From CAYTTA01 sp964440655 (GTDB lineage: Bacteria > Bacteroidota > Rhodothermia > Balneolales > Balneolaceae), in NCBI GenBank assembly GCA_964440655.1, contig CAYTTA010000033.1:1-28546 (forward strand): a stretch of 28,546 bases of DNA, in the 5' to 3' direction. The notes under the pieces are model-generated. The model saw nothing but the letters and a program-made list of their open reading frames with translations. It was not told where the DNA came from and ran no database searches. Position numbers and translations under genes: made by a program. Numbering within the stretch: position 1 is the first letter of the stretch; each line of letters opens with the position of its first letter. Positions 24,956 to 28,546 of the stretch are shown one piece after another.

Positions 24956-25798
24956 ATGTCGATGACGCAGATTAAGTCGATAACGCAGATGAAACAGGCT
25001 TTCTGGCTTCTCACTCTCGCGCTGGTTCTCTATGTCCCTGCCGCCTGTGCAGGGACGGCCGGTGCGGCCGTTTCCGAAGAGCGGTCAACCCCCCGCAGGG
25101 GGAATCAGCCTGAGGAGCCCTGGGAACAGCCGGAGTTCACCATCTACCGGGCGGGCACCCCGATCACGGTGGACGGGCGTCTCGATGAACCGGCCTGGAC
25201 CGCGGCTCCCGATATCGGCAAGTTTGTTTTTCCCCGCTATCAGGAGGGGGAAAAGGAGTATACCGTGGCCAAGGTTCTCTGGGATGATCACTATCTCTAC
25301 CTCGCTTTCATCTGCCAGGACAAGTACATCTGGGCCGAGCATACCGAGTACGACTCCCGGGTCTATATGGACGATACGGTGGAGCTTTTCACCGCTCCCG
25401 ATCCGGACCGTCCCCACATCTACTACAACATCGAGATGAACGTTCTGGGGATCTGGCTCGATCAGTATCATCCCGAAGGCCCCGGTGTGAGGGCACCCGA
25501 CTTCGATTTTGAAGGTGTCCAGGTCAAGACCACCATCGTGGGCTCGCTGAACAATGACGACGATGAGGACGAGTACTGGATTCTGGAGGCGGCCATTCCC
25601 TTTGCAAATTTCAGGGAGACCGCTGCCAACACCCCACCGCAACCGGGGGATGTCTGGCACATGAACCTGAACCGTCTGGGAGGGAAGACCAATCCCCAGC
25701 ACAGCTCCTGGTCATCGACAGGAAATCGCACATTTCATGTCCCGGACCGTTTCGGACGCGTTATTTTTTCGGACCGGAGCAGCCCTTTCTGGCGCTGA
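24956..25798 (+). CDS. Carbohydrate-binding family 9-like lipoprotein (short form)
   Basis: 280 residues. The signal ends in a probable lipobox at Cys31 (PAAC). A single CBM9/DOMON-like beta-sandwich (about 70-275) follows, with PITVDGRLDEPAWTAAPDIG, AKVLWDDHYLYLAFICQDKY, DDTVELFTAPDPDR, YYNIEMNVLGIWLD, WILEAAIPFANF and WHMNLNRLG. It lacks the roughly 90-residue tail of the relative at 1172. It probably binds a carbohydrate-like or aromatic ligand at the cell surface; no catalysis is expected. It begins 29 bases after the GSDH-like gene and ends 52 bases before amidohydrolase B, consistent with one operon. Confidence 0.88.
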   Translation: MSMTQIKSITQMKQAFWLLTLALVLYVPAACAGTAGAAVSEERSTPRRGNQPEEPWEQPEFTIYRAGTPITVDGRLDEPAWTAAPDIGKFVFPRYQEGEKEYTVAKVLWDDHYLYLAFICQDKYIWAEHTEYDSRVYMDDTVELFTAPDPDRPHIYYNIEMNVLGIWLDQYHPEGPGVRAPDFDFEGVQVKTTIVGSLNNDDDEDEYWILEAAIPFANFRETAANTPPQPGDVWHMNLNRLGGKTNPQHSSWSSTGNRTFHVPDRFGRVIFSDRSSPFWR

Positions 25799-25850
25799 TC
25801 CCCATCCATAACCGATATTGCTCTTCACATCATCCGACACCCTGCAAATC

Positions 25851-27137
25851 ATGAAAACCAACACACTCTCAACAACCCTGGCGCTGCTGCTTCTGCTCCT
25901 GCTTCTGGCAGCCCCCTCCGGGGTTCAGGCCCAGCAGTATGACCTTCTGATCCGGGGCGGGCATCTTATTGATCCGAAGAACGACATTGACGGCACGATG
26001 GATATTGCCGTTGCCGACGGGAAAGTGGCCCGTGTGGCCCGCTCCATTCCGGCAGGGGAGGCGAAGGAGGTCATTGACGCCCGCGGACTCTATGTAAGTC
26101 CCGGGCTGATCGATCTGCACACTCATCTCTTTTTCGGGACTGATCCGATGTCCGACCAGATGAACAGCTACCGGTCGGTGATTCCGGACAATTTCAGTTT
26201 CCGCTACGGGATCACCACCATGGTGGATGCCGGAAGCTCGGGATGGAGGAATTTTGCGCTCTTCAAAGAGCAGACCATTGCCCATTCGCGGACCCGAATC
26301 CTCGCTTTTCTCCGGATTATAGGCCACGGAAGCATGGGCGGGGCATGGTCGCAGAATCTCAACGACATGGACCCGAAGATGTCAGCCCTCGTCGCCCGCC
26401 AGCACCCCGAAATTGTCGGTTTCAAAATCGCCCACTATGTGGGGCACGACTGGGAGCCGATCCACCGACTGGTGGAGGCTGGAAGGCTGGCCGACAAACC
26501 GGTGATGATCGATTTCGGCAGTGCCGATCCACCCCTTCCGCTGGAGACCCTCTTCCTGGAAAAACTCCGGCCGGGGGATATCTACAGTCACGTTTTTGGC
26601 GGCAGCAATGCCCCCAACAGCCGGCGGGAGTCGATTGTCGATGCAGAAGGGAAGGTGCGGGATTTTGTATGGGAAGCCCAGGAGCGCGGGATCATTTTTG
26701 ATGTGGGGCACGGAGGAGGCAGCTTTGATTTTAAACACGCCATTCCCGCCCTGGAGCAGGGATTCCGTCCGGAAACCATCAGCAGCGACCTTCACATGAG
26801 TAGCCTGCGGACACTCGGGATGCAGGATCTGAACAGTGTGATGTCCAAAATGCTCAATATCGGCATGTCGATTCAGGAAGTGATCGGGGCCACCACCTGG
26901 TCGGCCGCCCGCGCCATCAAACGCGAAGAGCTCGGCCATCTGAGTGAGGGAGCGGTGGCGGATATCTGGGTCTTCGGCATCCGTGAAGGGGAATTCGGAT
27001 TTGTCGATGTGGATCGCCCGGCTGTCCGGATCTCCGGAACCAGGCGGCTGGAGAGCGAGGTTACGCTTTTCGGAGGGGAGGTGGTCTGGGACATGAACGG
27101 ACGCTCTGTTTCCAATCAGATGGAAGGGTGGGAATAA
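25851..27137 (+). CDS. Exported amidohydrolase/deacetylase-family metallohydrolase (copy B)
   Basis: 428 residues, a clear paralogue of copy A at 22370. An export signal rich in Leu ends near GVQAQ. The barrel carries YDLLIRGGHLIDPKNDIDGT, PGLIDLHTHLF (His90, His92), Lys192 in GFKIAHYVGHD, His247 in IYSHVF, GHGGGSFDF and SSDLH (Asp313). As in copy A, the expected fifth-strand His is Asp221 (MIDFGSADPP). The C-terminal strand pair GHLSEGAVADIWVFGIREGE is shared with copy A and with the remnant at 11165. The two intact copies differ around 110-130 and 160-180, near the barrel mouth, suggesting different substrates. The ATG at 25851 is preferred to an upstream in-frame start at 25818 because it gives a normal signal peptide. 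Confidence 0.88.
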   Translation: MKTNTLSTTLALLLLLLLLAAPSGVQAQQYDLLIRGGHLIDPKNDIDGTMDIAVADGKVARVARSIPAGEAKEVIDARGLYVSPGLIDLHTHLFFGTDPMSDQMNSYRSVIPDNFSFRYGITTMVDAGSSGWRNFALFKEQTIAHSRTRILAFLRIIGHGSMGGAWSQNLNDMDPKMSALVARQHPEIVGFKIAHYVGHDWEPIHRLVEAGRLADKPVMIDFGSADPPLPLETLFLEKLRPGDIYSHVFGGSNAPNSRRESIVDAEGKVRDFVWEAQERGIIFDVGHGGGSFDFKHAIPALEQGFRPETISSDLHMSSLRTLGMQDLNSVMSKMLNIGMSIQEVIGATTWSAARAIKREELGHLSEGAVADIWVFGIREGEFGFVDVDRPAVRISGTRRLESEVTLFGGEVVWDMNGRSVSNQMEGWE

Positions 27138-27156
27138 AAACATCGGAAGGGATCGC

Positions 27157-28546
27157 ATGACAAGGAGTTACAGGGGGCTTTCGATACACCTATGCGTTCC
27201 GTTCCTGATGGTTTTGTTTCTCGCTGCCTGCCACTCCTCTTCCCGGAAGTCTCTGTTCGAGCAGCTCTCCCCGTCCCGGACGGGAGTCCGTTTCTCCAAC
27301 GATCTTCACTCCGATCCGGTCAACAACATCTATACCAACAAGGAGTTCTATGCGGGCGGGGGTGTCGGACTGGGGGATATCAACGGGGACGGACTGCCCG
27401 ATCTCTTTCTGGTCTCCAATCAGGGACCGAACCGTCTTTTTCTGAACAAGGGAAATTTTCAATTCGAGGATATCACCGAGCGTGCCGGGGTGGCGGGGAG
27501 CATGCCTTGGTCGGTGGGCGTAAGTTTTGCGGATGTAAACGGGGACGGGCTGCTGGATATCTATGTGACCCATTCCGGAACAGGAGGGCCGGAAGAGAGG
27601 CGCAATGAGCTCTTCATCAACAACGGAGATCTCACCTTTACCGAACGTGCCGCCGAATATGGCCTCGACGATCGTGGCTTTTCGGTTCACGCTGTCTTTT
27701 TTGATTACGACGGGGACGGGGATCTCGACCTCTATCTGGTCAACAACGATTCGGGGGCATCGGTAGGCAGCTACGATCCGGCCCGACTCGACCGGAATGT
27801 GCGACACCGGGATGGCGGAGACCGCCTCTACCGGAATGACGGGGGCTTTTTCACCGATGTGAGTGAGCAGGCGGGAATCTACGGCAACGAGGTGGCATTC
27901 GGCCTTGGGGCGACCGTCTCCGATCTGGACCGGGACGGATGGCCCGACATCTACATCTCCAACGACTTTTTTGAAAGAGACTACCTCTATTTCAACAACG
28001 GGGACGGGACTTTCCGGGAGGCCCTCGTGGATGCCATGCCGGCGATAAGTGCCACCTCGATGGGAGGGGATGCGGCGGACCTGGACAATGACGGTCTGCC
28101 GGAACTCTACATTACCGACATGCTGCCGGAGAAGGAGGAGAGAATAAAGACGATCACCGACTTTGTAAGCTGGCAGGAGCTGCAGCAGGAGAAGGAATCG
28201 GGTTATCATCTTCAGTTCACCCGGAACACGTTGCACTACAACCGGGGCGGGAGACAATTCAGTGAGATCGGACGCTACTCCGGCGTCGAGGCGACCGACT
28301 GGAGCTGGGGGGCGCTCATCGTCGACTTCAACCTGGACGGGCTGCGGGACATCTTTGTTCCGAACGGATTCTACAAGGATGTGACGGACAAGGACCATCT
28401 GAGCCAGATGAGCAGGCCGGACTTCGCCATGCGCTTTTTTCAGTCGGGAACCCCCGATTATGCCGGCATCATAGAAACCATCCCTTCCACCCCCATAGCG
28501 GACTATCTGTTCGAGAATCTGGGGGAGATGCGGTTTGCCGACCGGG
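27157..28546 (+). CDS. CRTAC1-like FG-GAP/VCBS repeat lipoprotein (3' end outside the window)
   Basis: 463 codons are visible and the frame is open at the right edge. A lipoprotein signal ends at Cys25 (LAAC). Then come tandem FG-GAP/VCBS repeats with calcium-binding DxNxDGxxD loops: GDINGDGLPDLFLVSNQG, FADVNGDGLLDIYVTHSG, DYDGDGDLDLYLVNND, DLDRDGWPDIYISNDF and DLDNDGLPELYITDML. The order and the spacer segment (ITDFVSWQELQQEKESGYHL) match CRTAC1-type proteins of Bacteroidota, which usually end in an ASPIC/UnbV domain and exceed 1000 residues, so more than half may be missing here. Such genes commonly sit beside SusCD loci as surface binding or adhesion proteins. It starts 19 bases after amidohydrolase B. 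Confidence 0.9.
   Translation, partial: MTRSYRGLSIHLCVPFLMVLFLAACHSSSRKSLFEQLSPSRTGVRFSNDLHSDPVNNIYTNKEFYAGGGVGLGDINGDGLPDLFLVSNQGPNRLFLNKGNFQFEDITERAGVAGSMPWSVGVSFADVNGDGLLDIYVTHSGTGGPEERRNELFINNGDLTFTERAAEYGLDDRGFSVHAVFFDYDGDGDLDLYLVNNDSGASVGSYDPARLDRNVRHRDGGDRLYRNDGGFFTDVSEQAGIYGNEVAFGLGATVSDLDRDGWPDIYISNDFFERDYLYFNNGDGTFREALVDAMPAISATSMGGDAADLDNDGLPELYITDMLPEKEERIKTITDFVSWQELQQEKESGYHLQFTRNTLHYNRGGRQFSEIGRYSGVEATDWSWGALIVDFNLDGLRDIFVPNGFYKDVTDKDHLSQMSRPDFAMRFFQSGTPDYAGIIETIPSTPIADYLFENLGEMRFADR

Noticed and set aside
1..28546. CRISPR arrays, tRNA/rRNA genes, insertion sequences, phage genes
   Set aside because: I saw no regularly spaced repeats, no transposase or integrase motifs, and no cloverleaf-like or rRNA-like stretches in the short intergenic regions.

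Overview
The window looks like a draft chromosomal segment, probably a metagenome or single-cell scaffold because it carries a 100-N gap, from a GC-rich member of the Bacteroidota/Rhodothermota/Balneolota group. The basis is a FecR anti-sigma factor followed by an STN-containing SusC receptor and a SusD-like lipoprotein, many lipoproteins with short lipoboxes, CBM9-like secreted proteins and a CRTAC1/FG-GAP protein. No phylum-level marker gene is present, so this placement is inference.

Layout. 1-6.2 kb: the tail of an unknown gene, a convergent tandem-domain universal stress protein, a CBM9-like secreted protein, a DUF4212 plus sodium:solute symporter pair (carboxylate uptake), and an NAGPA-type phosphodiester glycosidase lipoprotein. 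6.4-15.5 kb: a damaged stretch. Four genes or gene pairs here keep recognisable ends but have lost their middle: an ECF sigma factor joined to the tail of an NHL-propeller gene, a YncE-like propeller gene, an amidohydrolase cut to about 90 codons, and a SelA-like PLP enzyme that also has probable single-base frameshifts and the scaffold gap. Intact genes sit between the wrecks: a lipoprotein lactonase, a PQQ-dehydrogenase-like/cytochrome c fusion, and a full-length pyruvate phosphate dikinase whose catalytic His and Cys fall at the expected positions.

15.7-28.5 kb: an intact, same-strand locus: fecR, susC, susD, a terminator, then an amidohydrolase, a GSDH-like propeller lipoprotein, a small CBM9-like lipoprotein, a second amidohydrolase and a CRTAC1-type FG-GAP lipoprotein that runs off the end.

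Working model (inference): TonB-dependent uptake through SusCD is controlled by FecR and the receptor's STN domain, but the partner sigma gene is not next to fecR and the only sigma gene in the window is truncated. The enzymes are mostly exported hydrolases and propeller oxidoreductases that could oxidise a polyol, sugar or lactone outside the cytoplasm and hydrolyse ester or amide groups. The symporter and PPDK could then channel small carboxylates into gluconeogenesis. The amidohydrolase remnant and the SelA-like remnant belong to families that often travel together, so a former two-enzyme pathway may have been lost here while two related amidohydrolases persist downstream. No tRNA, rRNA, CRISPR array, transposase or phage gene was seen.
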